Part shown: positions 44,271 through 55,239 of the stretch, in pieces
How the letters are laid out: each line of letters opens with the position of its first letter
Numbering within the stretch: position 1 is the stretch's first letter
NCBI GenBank assembly: GCA_033032175.1
Contig: CM065323.1
Location: 8,742,001 to 8,806,000 of the forward strand
Reading direction: 5' to 3'
Length of the DNA stretch: 64,000 nucleotides
From: Saturnia japonica
Taxonomy: Eukaryota > Arthropoda > Insecta > Lepidoptera > Saturniidae
Notes under the pieces: generated by a model
Told to the model about the DNA's origin: nothing
Seen by the model: only the letters and a program-made list of their open reading frames with translations
Database searches by the model: none
Translations under genes and position numbers: made by a program

Positions 44271-44576
44271 ACTAGCTGAGGCCGCAGCTCCGCTCGCGTG
44301 GATTGCAGAATTCCCAGTAATTTAAAAGACAAAAATGCTTATTGTGGGTGATACTTAGAAGAAGGGCATATGTTCGTTCCGTGTAATCTCCAAAACGGTT
44401 GGACTGATTTCCACGGGACTTTCACTGGCAGATAGCTGCTCTTGTAAGGAGTTATTAAGTCAGCAAGAGTATACGTCTATCGTCTAAGGAACGCTCAAAA
44501 TAAGCATTTTTGTTTTTAAATAGCCGGGAGCGGGCGTTCTGTAGTCCACGTGAGCGAAGCCGCGGGCACAACTAGT
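44271..44576. repeat. Fold-back (head-to-head) family A element
   Basis: The left arm is the family A head in plus orientation (ACTAGCTGAGGCCGCAGCTC, TTTAAAAGACAAAAATGCTT, to about 44373). The right part is an internally deleted reversed copy ending GCGGGCACAACTAGT. The outermost approximately 100 bases on each side are inverted repeats, so the transcript or strand would fold into a hairpin. It is flanked by GGT and ACT as part of GGTACTAG/CTAGTACT symmetry. Confidence 0.85.
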
Positions 44577-45195
44577 ACTGAATAGATTGAAAGTGGCATG
44601 TTTGATTAAGTGACGACATTTATGTATGACGTATTTGTAGTGGAGGGATTTTCAAACTTCGTCTCTACAGTTGTCATAAAGGTTATATGTATATGCCATG
44701 CCGCCATATATTGTACTAGTGAACCCACGACGAATGTGATAGGAGTGGTACTGTTACGTGATTCCTCGAACCTGCAAATGAGACAAAAGTAAACCCACTA
44801 CTCGGGTAACTGGCACTGAAAGACTTACGCTACACTTAACGGGAATTTCCTTTAAGTGTTACGAAGGCCTTAATTGAAATTAAACTTCTGGGTTAATAGA
44901 AAAAGCGGAAGTTACTGCATACAAGACATTGGCATAAAGGGGATTTGGACGCAGTATTGATATCAACTTATTATATTATATGGTGGGTGGAATAAGAACC
45001 ATCTTAAATCGAGGAAAAGCTGAAAAGTTACCAGCTGTAACATATTACAATTCAAAAACCTACTAAAATGGCGCTAGCGTAGGTAGAGGGAATTATACTT
45101 TTTCGCTTTTTTTATACTTTAAAAAATAATAACTTTTGGCGCTATCTTTAAAATTTTTCAACGAACACTCTTTCATACACAGGTATGGTACTCTA
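44577..45195. other. No recognised gene
   Basis: The plus-strand open frame 44610-44792 has no domain. Two GGCGCTA phrases (45070 and 45139, inside GCGCTAGCG and GGCGCTATC) are seen. The interval ends at the TA used by the next element. Confidence 0.45.
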
Positions 45196-46268
45196 ATGCC
45201 CGTATTCACCAACGTACCCTTAACATATCCCTAACTAAGGGATCCCTAAGCTAAAGAGTTTCCTAAATCGGCTACCTAACTTATTTTGTTTTCACCAAGC
45301 TAAGGGCTACTTACTAAGGAAACACTTAGCTAAGTGTCAATTTTTATGTCAAGCCAGTAGTATTATTGTCTTTTCTTTTTCCAACCCAACATTGTGATAG
45401 GCAATAATTTACCGATAAAAACTTTTATGAATTATTTAACATTCTTAGGTGATTAAAATATGTTATTAATATTTGATTAAACAAAAATTAAATGCTTTTC
45501 CTTGGTAAGCTGAGCGCTTGGGAACGGCGGGAGCGATATGGCTTTTTTAATGGTAATAATACTCCAAATAAGTTATTTACGAAAAAATAAAATTGAAAAG
45601 TTTACTGGAAAATTCTGGGAAAATGAAAATAAATTTTTTCTATTGGATTTTTGTATGAACTCAATCAAGACCATAACTCATGATGCATGTGCGTAAATCA
45701 TTATTATTTCTGAAAAAAGCGATAGATGGCGTTGTGGGCAAGTTGTTAAGTGCTGAAAAGAGCATCAGAATAAGTTGAAATAATAGTCCAGTAAAAATAT
45801 CTTCTGAAACACTTGCTGCAAGTGGCTACTACACGATACCACTCATATGTACCACTGTGGCAAAATATTTCTATGTACATAAAGCTGATGTATCTATAGG
45901 TAACACGGATTTGCCCCGTCATAATAAAAAAAAACCTTATTACTGCATTTTTATACATAACCTATATCTAGTAAAAAATCTGTGTTGTCGTATGTAAAAA
46001 AATAACCAGCCCTTTGTCAGTAACTGCGTGTCTTCTATTAATTTTACAGTTTACTAAAGTCAAAGTAAGGTCAGTCTCACTAAAATAGGACTTACATTAA
46101 AACATTACACTTAAAACACTTACACTTAAACCAACAACACTTAAAACAAAATAACAAGGATTAAAAAATAAACGTCACTAAGTGCTAAGAAGTGGAATTT
46201 CTGTTCCTTAAAATTTAGGTAACCCTTAAGGTCTTAAGTGTCCCTTAGACGTTGGTGAAAACGGGCAT
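45196..46268. mobile_element. Inverted-repeat DNA transposon remnant, 1.07 kb
   Basis: The left end ATGCCCGTATTCACCAACG is an inverted repeat of the right end, ATGCCCGTTTTCACCAACG, with one mismatch in 19. Both are bounded by TA (45194-45195, 46269-46270); read as TAA/TTA, Harbinger-type 3-bp targets are also possible. Inside both ends are multiple CTTAAG/CCCTTA-type words (CTAAGGGATCCCTAAGC, AACCCTTAAGGTCTTAAGTG). ACACTTAAA is repeated four times at 46107-46144. No transposase is readable, so it is non-autonomous. Confidence 0.8.
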
Positions 46269-46270
46269 TA

Positions 46271-46584
46271 GTCTTTCTTTTAGCTTTGTGACGACAATCT
46301 CACCTGATCTTAAGTGTCGATGTGGTCCAAGATGATAGCACGCTAAGCCTAGTGGAAGACTGGCTCTCAAATGTAGCTACCGGTACACACCTATAGGTAT
46401 TTGGCGACAAATTTTCAACTCGAGGGTTATAGCTAGTCAGGCGGGCATTAGAAAGAGCCTTACCACCATGCTATTGTTTTATCACTATGTTTTTCATCAC
46501 TGGAAACTAAGGCTCGTTGCAGGGATCTGAACTCAAGTCGATCGACGCGATGTCCTTGCACGCTACCACTGAGCCATCATTGCT
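46271..46584 (-). repeat. SINE family B, full length, reversed
   Basis: It starts right at the edge of the preceding element and runs from TTTTAGCTTTGTGACGACAA to CACGCTACCACTGAGCCATC and ATTGCTA. All blocks are present (GTGGAAGACTGGCTCTCAAA, TTTGGCGACAAATTTTCAAC). The B-box complement, GGGATCTGAAC, is degraded. Confidence 0.9.
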
Positions 46585-46989
46585 ACCCTCCAGATTATTA
46601 TAACATAGTAGGTGATATCAATTGTACTCATCAATTGTCTATGATGGTCCTTCCCAGCCAGTATGAAAAAAATTACTCGCACAGAAAACCTTTATTCTAA
46701 AGAAACAATGGAGTATTATCCCCGTAGAAAAATTACATAAGAGAAAAGACGACATTGATTGTTCAGCGTGCCTTATCACGATCATATTGAATTAATATCT
46801 ATTTGTTAATAAATTATGTACATAATTCACACCGCTTATACGACATCTTTTTTCATTATTGTGAAATATGGAATATGTGGACAATAGTTTTGGGCAAGTA
46901 ATATTTCTTAAGGGGATGTTACTTAACTAATTTATTAATACGAAGTCATCAGCGTATATTGCCTATTTAGAACTTTTTTATTATATTAC
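46585..46989. other. No recognised feature
   Basis: AT-rich intergenic or intronic sequence without repeats shared in the window. Confidence 0.45.
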
Positions 46990-47172
46990 TAGGAACGGGC
47001 CAAGCGTTGATGTGCCTTTTTGGAGTCCATAGGGAAAATTAATCCGATCGCTACCAAAGTTTAAAGGACCACCCAGCTGTGTTAATATAAAGATTGTCTG
47101 AAAGTTACATGAAACCCGCTCCAGCCGCTTTACAGTCCATGAGAAATATACATAATATAAACATCGATTTTT
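46990..47172 (+). repeat. Repeat family G, copy 2
   Basis: Partner of 22985-23165: GGAGTCCATAGGGAAAATTA, ATCCGATCGCTACCA, and a second TACAGTCCATGAGAAATATA block. Copies are roughly 75% alike. Orientation is the same as copy 1. Confidence 0.72.
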
Positions 47173-47344
47173 TATATATAAGAAGAATAAGATTTTTTAT
47201 TATATTTAAAAAATACAAAATATTAAAAATTATATACATATATTCTATTACAAAATTACTTACTATTATTAAGAACTATGCTAAATTATAAATGTTTAAA
47301 ACTAGTAGGTATTTAAAAAGGGGGATTAACAACTACTCTCTCGG

Positions 47345-47525
47345 CCACTGCTAGAAGAAGATTATAAATTAGATTGTTTGAAGGGTATATCAGAAATGAT
47401 GTAATCAGACAGAGAACTAGAGTTATCGGCATAGCTCAAAGAATTAGCTCCTTGAAGTGGTAGTGGGCTGGTCATATATGCCTATGTATAGCAGTGAACA
47501 TATACAGGCTGATGATAACGACGAT
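47345..47525 (+). pseudogene. RTE-like LINE C-terminal remnant
   Basis: One frame reads RNDVIRQRTRVIGIAQRISS followed by LKW, a stop, then WAGHI. This is the C-terminal pattern (RN--IR-RT-V-DIA-RI--LKW-WAGHI-R) of insect RTE-type reverse transcriptases. It is followed by GTATAGCAGTGAACATATAC and GGCTGATGATAACGACGA, echoing the usual untranslated end with TGA-type tail repeats. The stop codon and loss of the upstream part make it dead. Confidence 0.85.
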
Positions 47526-48396
47526 TTGCTTTTATTTAAAACTATAAATATGTTTAAATGAAGTAATTTTTATTATTTTCTATTTTAGTTAAAAAGATAG
47601 ATGGTTGATTGAGGTTACCACATTATTTAATTGCTTCGTGATAATAATAAAATTAAGTTGTAGCCAAATACATAATTTATGATTTAAAGTGCTTACTAAG
47701 CAAATTAAAAAGGATATATTTTATATGTTATAATTTAGAAATTGTTAAAAAATCTGCTCACGAAAGTTTTATATGAATAATAATTTTAAATAAATGTACA
47801 TTATATGCGTTCTATATTTAGACTAGGCTTATAAAACATATGATTTGAAATTTGTTAATTTTGTTTTAAAAAATTCTCGAAATATAAATTTCAACCGAAG
47901 CATTTTTGACACTCATAGACAAAATTTCATATAAATAATCAAATTATGGATACAGCTTGATATTAAAACTAACAAGGAGCCTTGCACTTAACGATGTTGA
48001 CGTTCGGCGCGTGCGCATCAACACGCATGTCCACGCAGAGGGCGCCACTGATTGTATCAGCGCGGCGGGTGGGGCACATCTGCCAGAGTCATTACACACC
48101 CCTAGCTGTTGTTTTATTCAAATGACAATATCTCGATAACGGTATTATTGTTAATTGTTAATATTTTGTATTTTTGTATGTTTATTTAACATAGGAAGAC
48201 GCGAAGTTATAAATTTATTATCCGACTTAAACAAAGGAGGTTCTCAATTCGAATGTATAATTTATTCCGCTATCTAAATTGCTTTTGGCGCTAGTATCGC
48301 CGCGAAAGTGTATAAAATCTCTCGGCGTGTAGTGTGAGATAATTACGAGGTTTTGGCTGATTGTTAACTATTTGCAGATGAAGATTAACAGACACC
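47526..48396. other. No gene recognised; GC-rich patch
   Basis: Bases 47995-48085 are GC-rich (GTTCGGCGCGTGCGCATCAA, CAGCGCGGCGGGTGGGGCAC). About 220 bases on, GTGTATAAAATCTCTCGGCG holds a TATA-like word. The patch could be regulatory, but no transcript can be anchored. The 47957-48139 open frame is probably chance. Confidence 0.4.
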
Positions 48397-48545
48397 ATGA
48401 CGCCTGTATTCCCGAAGGGCTAGGCACAGGTGTATTATTGTACACCCACAGTTCGCTGCGGAGTCTGACTTTGCACCCGATAATGGCAATAGGCTCACCC
48501 CCTATTACATGGGACCTAAAAACATACACGGCGAACTGTGGGTAG
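48397..48545. repeat. SINE family M, self-inverted composite
   Basis: Bases 48397-48460 are the tail of the SINE in reverse (ACGCCTGTATTCCCGAAGGG, TACACCCACAGTTCGC). From 48460 onward the body follows in forward orientation (GGAGTCTGACTTTGCACCCG, ATAATGGCAATAGGCTCACC, GGCGAACTGTGGGT). CCCACAGTTCGC and GCGAACTGTGGG thus face each other about 70 bases apart. Confidence 0.8.
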
Positions 48546-48778
48546 GGATAAAGAATATTCACTTATATAACGTAGTAGCTACTACAATGAAAATGGATTT
48601 TCAATAAGATTCCTTACGTTTAGGATTTGTTTTCTGCTTGAAATCGCCAAAACGCCTTAGGCTGATGGGGTTTATAGTTTGTTTTTAAAATACAAAGTTT
48701 ATTTACACGGAGTATTGAAATAATAATAATAATCAAAAACTACAAGTAGTAGATGCTATAATGTATGGGCCATATAAT

Positions 48779-49033
48779 CTATACAATTAATAAAATTGAA
48801 GTGTCTGTTTGTAATGTCAAAATAACAGCTTTTCACTAAATGCTTAAGAGAGTATATCTGTCTATCTGTTTGTTCTGAGTAATCTCCGAAACGGTTGGAC
48901 CGATTTTATAAGGCTATAAGGAGTAAGTAACCATAACTTTAAAATAGCCGGGAGCGGAGGAGCATAATTTGCGCGTGTCCCCGATCGATTGCATTCTGTA
49001 GTCCACATGAGCGAAGCCGCGGGCACAGCTAGT
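48779..49033 (-). repeat. Repeat family A, reversed, internally deleted
   Basis: The tail end (CTATACAATTAATAAAATTG) and head end (GCGGGCACAGCTAGT) are intact. About 230 bases between CGATTTTATAAGGCTATAAG and TTTAAAATAGCCGGGAGCGG are missing relative to the full copies. Confidence 0.87.
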
Positions 49034-52000
49034 ACTATAATATAATATAAATGTAAAATATATATAAATGTAAATATTACTTACCTATATTTTCCGCCGT
49101 ATCACGTTATATATTATTCCTTTAAGCTGTTTTTCCTGGCAACGCCATATCTCTTTCTTTCTTCATTAAAATTACTCTTCCGTTATATTATTCAATTCTT
49201 CATCAAAATTAATGATTTAAATATCATTTTATAGCTTATGTACCCAACTGTTGACGAAACATAGAGAAATAGTGTAAAATATTTTTTTTCATGAAAGCCA
49301 TTAGTTATACAACTTCATTGGTTGTTACTTTAAATAAAATGTGTTGATTTACAATAACTAGGCCGACGTAACCCAAAGGGTTAAAGGCCATAAAACTAGG
49401 AAAAAAAGACAACAGAAAATATTTCGTTTGGAATGTCATCTGTTGATGCTAATGAAGTTATATTCAGGCGCCATCTATTAACAATCTGTTTAATTAACAT
49501 GAAAGTTAGCAGTTAGAAATTTAGATTGATAACATATTATGTGCGAAATATTCGCAAACGTGTGTAAATTAAGCAATAATTTTCATTCTTTATTCTCTAA
49601 GCTTCGTAAAATAATGTTAAACAAATTATAAAGGTATGTTTTTTTATTCATGACAAGCAACTGCAACTGCATAGCCCGTATCGTCGTCTTTCGTCACGTT
49701 TCACAACCACCCAAATAATTTGTAGTTCAATGAATAAAGATCTTTGCTGTTACTAACGTAACAGCGCCCTCTACGTAACCCGTTTATCTTACAATAACAA
49801 AATGGTCGTAAGTGGTTTATAACCTTTTTGTTTAAAATACTTTTTGTCACTTCAGTGGAAAAATACGGGTGCATTTTATCTCGATCATTGTTAAATATAG
49901 GGGTTGTAAACAAGTCGATAGCTTGAATTAATGATTATTCAAACTTTATTGTTGTTGAAGATACTTGTAAATTTTGATGATTGTCTGAAAAAAAAAAATA
50001 TGTAGGAATAGCAGAAATTGTAAACAATTGTTGATTATTTATTTGGTACAGTAAAAAAAATTGATACAATTATACTTTTAATTTTATTACAACTATTGAA
50101 TCTCGTGAAATCCCACTTCCGTATAGAAAGAAATACATCGTACAGTTCGTTTCACATATTGTATTAGTTTTATATTGTCTCTTGGGTGCCCTTTTGCTGT
50201 TTAAAGGTCCTTATTGATTGTCACTATTTGTCATGACAATATAGTAAATAAAATAAAATAAAAAATGACCCAATATGGAATAATCGCACACACCGTTTTA
50301 TATAAGTGTATACCAGAAATATAATTGATAAAACTCATTTAATTACAAACATAAAATATTTATAGAAAAAATACGAATGCAGGTTTAGTTTTCAAAAAAG
50401 ATACCTGCAATTGTGAAGGAAATATTTAAAGTAATAAAATGCGTCAACCCGTAATGACGTGCTTCAAGCCCCAAGCGAATGTATGGTGGTTTGGGCTCGC
50501 AGTTCGCACCCCTCTGTCGCCGCCCAGTACGCCTAGTAAAATTCCTTTTGTAAATTTCTCAAGTAAATTTTGCTGACTATAGTTCTGTTCTTTAGACTCA
50601 ATTGGTACTGGTATCATTTATATTTCAACCTCATTCTAAAAGTTAACTACTACCACTGTAAAATTAGTTCATTCATCTCGCTTTACTTATTTACTTGTTT
50701 TTAGGGTACATTGAATTTGTACTAATTTATTAATGTCATAGCAAAGAAACGAAACTGTAGAAGAGTTTTAGAAAATTGACTATGACAGAGCCCTCTGTCG
50801 GTAATTTCATCTTCGTTTACTGTTACGAACAAACGCGGACAGGTCATTGGATAAGAGTGCACGCTGCACTGATGTAAAGAAAGCTCTTAGATTTAAATCT
50901 ATTCCTTCAATGAAAATTCATTCCAGTCTATCAAGGCACTGCTTCCATCCCTTGTAGGTAGGTGGTATCTATCTATAAGGTTGGTTTTGAGAATGCTGCT
51001 ATCAACTGATAATTTATATTTATCCACGCGCCTTCTCAGCTTGACGGAGAATTGGTAGAAGAGATCACGCGTTTGATGTGTCTCTTTGCAGCATCCACGT
51101 TAAATTGTTCATATCAACAAATTGAATTAATATGACATAAAATCATCTCGCTATTCTGCGATAGATGGCGTCAGTAATATGTATCTCGTTTACCTTATAT
51201 TATGAAAAAATCCGTACAGCATTGAAATTTCATTCAGAGTTAACCCCTGTAAAGATATCTTCCTTATACGTACAAACAATTTTATTGAAAATTATCGTTG
51301 CCGTTATCATCAATTCGGGAATTCTTTCATATGATGAGTATGCTTTAGCGAAATAGAGCAAATCTAAATACAATAGATAAACTTTTTCATGTCAACGCGT
51401 AAAGCAACATTAAACATTTTTGTTACACTTGATCACTATGTTCATGTTTCTTGAACAAACCATTTCTAGTAAAATACCAACGAAATAAATCTAAGAAAAA
51501 AAATGTTGGTAAAAAACAAGTACAACACAATATTATAATACATTTGTAAATTATCGTAATCAAATAATCCAATTCCAGTCACTTTGAGTATACATGAGTG
51601 AAAGTAATATGACCGTTAGAGAAATTGTAATAAAAAAAATAGCTATACGAATTGAAAGTAAAATTTTACACACCTGTTATGATAAACAGTTAATAAATTT
51701 GATGGTTCTGTAATGATATACATTGACTGCTTACTCAGGTAAAGCCTTTTCTCCAATTGACAACAGATAAAATCTCAACACAGTCGCTGATTGATACATT
51801 TACAAAACAAACTCTGTGGTCAAAAAAAAGGGCGGCCCATTTCACTTGTCGCCCGCATAAATCATTTCAAACAAAATGGTTTGCTTATCTTTGACAAAAA
51901 CATGACATAAAAAACCAGAGCCTCATGCCACAGTGTCAAATTTCAAACATCTGGAAAGCATCAAATACGAAAGAAAAATGCAATCTTGAAACGCAGGTAA

Positions 52001-52091
52001 AAATCCTTTTACAATTTTATTATTTATACAGATCTTTTGAAAACTTAAAATTACGTCTTTTTATAGACTTGATTATATTTTTGAAATTCTT
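49034..52091. other. Longest stretch without clear elements
   Basis: Three kilobases with little recognisable content. A GC-rich patch at 50445-50540 reads on the minus strand as an open stretch (VRTASPNHHTFAWGLKHVIT) that I take for transposon-derived. The word ATAGATGGCG occurs at 51162 and inverted at 49469, and also at 45722. The open frames at 49701-49913 and 51165-51356 show no family signal. Confidence 0.5.
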
Positions 52092-52390
52092 TTTAGGTTT
52101 GGCGTTTGGACACAATCTCACCTGATAATAAGTAACGCTGTGGCCCTGGCCAAACACCTAATGGAAGGACTGGCTCTCAAGTGCAGCTTCCGGAACACAC
52201 CTATAGGTGCATAACAACATATTTTTCATATTGAGGGTGGTAATTAGCCAGGAGGGAATTAGAAAATGCCTTACCACTATTCTATGGTTTCATCACGATA
52301 TCTACCTTCACGGAAAGCTCATTGCAGGGATTCCAACTCACGTCGATCGACGCGGTCTCCGTAAAGGTTACTACTTACGCATCAATGAGT
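52092..52390 (-). repeat. SINE family B, reversed
   Basis: It runs from TTGGCGTTTGGACACAATCT to the head region GTCGATCGACGCGGTCTCCG and TTACTACTTACGCATC. The lines GGAAGGACTGGCTCTCAAGT and GAATTAGAAAATGCCTTACC mark the family. The open frame at 52207-52398 is spurious. Confidence 0.88.
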
Positions 52391-52843
52391 TGAAATAATT
52401 ATAAAATTTCATTAAAAATTTAATACAATTAATACATATGTATTATCATATCTTCCTTCAATAATCTCAATTTAAACATTAAACAGATATAACTAATTTA
52501 ACTTAATCGGTAAACGATATAGCGGGAGATAGTGTCAATGAAAAAACTATAAACTTTTATTTTTATGGAGCATTTCACTTTCAATTAGTATTGTTCCGAT
52601 TGACATGATATTATTACTGTGGGACTAACTTATTGTATGGGGGCAATTATCTGTTGTAATTTCCGAAGCGTTTTGTACGCTTAATGTTTATACATCACGC
52701 CTTTCTCTTAACGGGGTAGATAAAGACCCGAGTTCTTCCTCTTGATACGATCGATTGATTGAAAAAAAAAAAATCTGAAAATCATTTATTTCAATTTTTT
52801 TTTTGTTTCAAGAACCGTGTCATGTTTACACATGATACATATC
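52391..52843. other. No recognised feature
   Basis: AT-rich sequence with A and T homopolymer runs around 52760-52805, leading to the tRNA-like piece. Confidence 0.45.
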
Positions 52844-52897
52844 GAGTCGGTAGAGCATGAGACTCTTAATCTCAGGGTCGTGGGTGAAGTACCCTAT
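52844..52897 (+). tRNA. tRNA-Lys(CTT)-like pseudogene fragment
   Basis: GAGTCGGTAGAGCATGAGAC matches a tRNA D arm and the start of the anticodon stem. TGAGACTCTTAATCTCA is a perfect anticodon arm with CTT in a CTCTTAA loop. A variable loop (GGGTCG) and a remnant T arm (GTGGGTGAAGTACCC) follow. The acceptor stem strand on the 5' side is missing, and the T-loop GTTCGA-type box is lost. It is therefore not a functional gene. It directly abuts a retrotransposon gag fragment. Confidence 0.78.
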
Positions 52898-53057
52898 TAC
52901 CAAGGAAATATTAGAGATTATATTAAGAAATATTAGACCATGTTACTCAAAATTTGTTGCAATTAAAGAAATTTATGATATTGATACCTTAATACTAACT
53001 TGCCAAAATTACGAAAATTTTTTGGATAAAGATAAGAATTTTAAAGAACCTAAGTAA
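52892..53057 (+). pseudogene. LTR-retrotransposon gag (capsid) fragment
   Basis: About 54 codons in one open frame resemble the capsid C-terminal region of insect gag proteins. An ILRNIRPCYS-type motif is followed by a hydrophobic helix and a CQNYENFL-type helix. That order is usual just before the nucleocapsid part. The usual zinc knuckles and downstream pol are absent, because a stop (TAA, 53055-53057) ends the frame. The nominal start at 52857 lies in the tRNA-like sequence and is not real. It is a dead fragment, and the exact superfamily is not determinable. Confidence 0.6.
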
Positions 53058-53392
53058 TTTCCTAAAAATTCAAAAACACACTTTATCTAGTGTTGGTATA
53101 TGTTTTACATATATATATATTTTTTGGAATATCATTTGGTTAGCTGCTTACTTTATAAATTTGAAATAAATAAACATCAATATAAAACATTTCCTTTTAA
53201 AAAAAATTTCTTTTTAGGTCTTATATATTAAGTATATGTGTATATGGGGATAGTAGATTTTATTTTATTTATAGTATATTATATAATATTAATTATATGT
53301 ACTATTATCTTTATTATATTTCTTGGCTGTTGTCCAAGATATTTACAGCATTCTAAAGGCTGAGATTATTTTCGGCATTTGTGCCGGTATTA
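53058..53392. other. AT-rich DNA after the gag fragment
   Basis: If part of the same retroelement this could include non-coding or LTR sequence (a possible TGTTGG start at 53090). No matching second LTR was found. It contains a TA run at 53109-53119. Confidence 0.4.
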
Positions 53393-53484
53393 TTATGCAG
53401 CGTCTAAAGCTGTTACTTATGCAGCGGTTTTGCTGTTACTTATGCAGCGTTTATGCTGATTTTATGCAGCAATTATCACTGATA
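53393..53484 (+). repeat. Short degenerate tandem repeat, four units
   Basis: Units of 22-24 bases begin TTATGCAGC: TTATGCAGCGTCTAAAGCTG..., TTATGCAGCGGTTTTGCTG..., TTATGCAGCGTTTATGCTG... and TTATGCAGCAATTATCACTG. The drift between units shows an old array. The function is unknown, and it could be an internal array of a mobile element. Confidence 0.75.
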
Positions 53485-53686
53485 TTGAGTGAGGTGGAAT
53501 TATATTTATATATCCTTATTTATATATTGGGGTTTATTCGACTAAATATTAGTCTTATATATAATGAAGCGGCTGTCTACTCCTTAAATAAGCCATAGGA
53601 CAAAATCAATATTTATTTATTGTTAAAGAGCGGGTGATGACTCTTCATAACAAAAGCCAACATTCGAGTGGTAGGCAAGCTTGTAA

Positions 53687-53785
53687 AATATACCATTCTG
53701 CCTTAATGATGAGCAACTTCTGGAGTGGGAGCCATTGACTGTGAGCCCCAACCCCTACGGTGTGCCTGGTGATGACATGTTTGAG
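53687..53785 (+). CDS. Possible coding exon, gene unknown
   Basis: A frame open from 53687 reads CLNDEQLLEWEPLTVSPNPY then GVPGDDMFE and ends exactly at a good donor, GAG|GTATGT (53786). The peptide looks more like real protein than chance. The acceptor is unclear; the AG at 53712-53713 lacks a pyrimidine tract. It may be a host exon or captured sequence within a transposon, since the flanks are repeat-like. I do not recognise the family. Confidence 0.3.
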
Positions 53786-54504
53786 GTATGTATGGAACTT
53801 TGTTAGGATTTGATAGGGTGAGGTATGTTTGCTAGTATGTTAAAGATGTATGTAAATTTTAAGCTAGCTCTCTATATTATAAAGTATATATTATCAAAAT
53901 TTTTCCTTCAATTGAAAAATAATCTGTCATACTCTCTGTTCTAATTTTCTATTTTGTTTCCGTTTGAATTCAAAATTTCATCTTACTAGACTTTTCTTAT
54001 TTTAAAAATTCAAAATAAATCTAACATAGATTTATTTTGCTAAACTAGAACCTGGATAGAATATTTGTATATACCTGAGGAACTCCTAACTGCGCATGCT
54101 CTATTACTATCAAAGAATTATCAATGACAGAGATTGTCATAATATTGCAATGTAAACAATACGAACCTAAAATATTAACAATGCTGTTATTAAACCAAAA
54201 TTGTCAAGTTATAAATTATCTAAACGCATCAATACATAAACCTATCATTAATTGGTATCCTGGAAATAAAAGAATAGGTACACCAAAACAATAATAAGGT
54301 AAATCAAATGAACTTATGATGAATAATATAAAGTAGATATTAAATAAGATAAATAAGATTATCTTCCAGATAAATAATATAACATGGTTCTATTAATAAA
54401 ATTGCCACAACTGAAATTCATACTTTTTTTTAATCACTTCACTTATTCACAATAACGAAACTATAGCACAAAAAATGCCAACAATAATACATAATATAGG
54501 GCCA
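53786..54504. other. AT-rich DNA without a recognised gene
   Basis: No feature was seen besides AT-rich sequence. A weak inverted pair CTAACATAGATTTATTTTG / TTCAAAATAAATCTAACATAG occurs at about 54008-54044. Confidence 0.45.
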
Positions 54505-54957
54505 TATACAATTAATAAAATTGAAGTGTCTGTTTGTTATGTCAAAATAACAGCTTTTTACTAAATTCATATGAAAATATATACGATACCTATAACAAAA
54601 AACTCATTCCCATCTGACCCATCAGAGATGCTTTACAAACTGGTTATGACAGGCATTAGAAACCGTTGAACTTGAAGAAACTGTTACTTAGTTTAGAGAG
54701 TGTGTTTGTATTGTATTTTTTTTAATGTCATTCACGGGGTGACATGGTCACTGATTGTAGACCTTGCAGACAATAAAAAGACCTCTAAAAAGTCACTAAA
54801 AGTATGTCTATCTTTTGGGGTAAGCACAATATACATTAAGCACAATAAGCATTTTTGTCTTTAAAATAGCCGGGAACGGGGTAGCATAATTTTCGCGTGT
54901 GTGCCCGATCCATGGCATTCTGTAATCCACGTGTACGAAGCCGCGGGCACAGCTAGT
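54505..54957 (-). repeat. Repeat family A, reversed, diverged centre
   Basis: The tail (TATACAATTAATAAAATTGA) and head (GCGGGCACAGCTAGT) are clear. The centre between CATATGAAAATATATACGAT and AAAAAGTCACTAAAAGTATG is replaced by unrelated-looking sequence (54600-54770), possibly another insertion or a gene-conversion patch. Confidence 0.82.
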
Positions 54958-55239
54958 AATATAATAATAACCACAACATGACAGATTAAGATCCCACTAA
55001 GACCTCTTTACCAGAATTTAAAACGGTCATATGATTTTTTTTTTAATTCTAATATACGCTGGCAGTAGATTCCAATCTCACCTTTTTTAAAGTAAGCAAC
55101 TATCCATCGCCAAACACCGCTGTCCAGCCGCCGCGCCGGTCTGCGTAAATAGAAACTGAATAAATTGTACCGGTTGATCTCGAATCGCGATGCGCTTATG
55201 CGAATCACTATCAAGGACTTTTCATGATATTATGCACTA

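Noticed and set aside
48300..48345. TATA-like GTGTATAAAATC as a promoter
   Set aside because: In AT-rich DNA such words are frequent and no transcript or open frame can be attached.
52857..53057. Start codon at 52857 for the gag-like frame
   Set aside because: That ATG is inside the tRNA-like sequence; the gag similarity begins only after about 52892.
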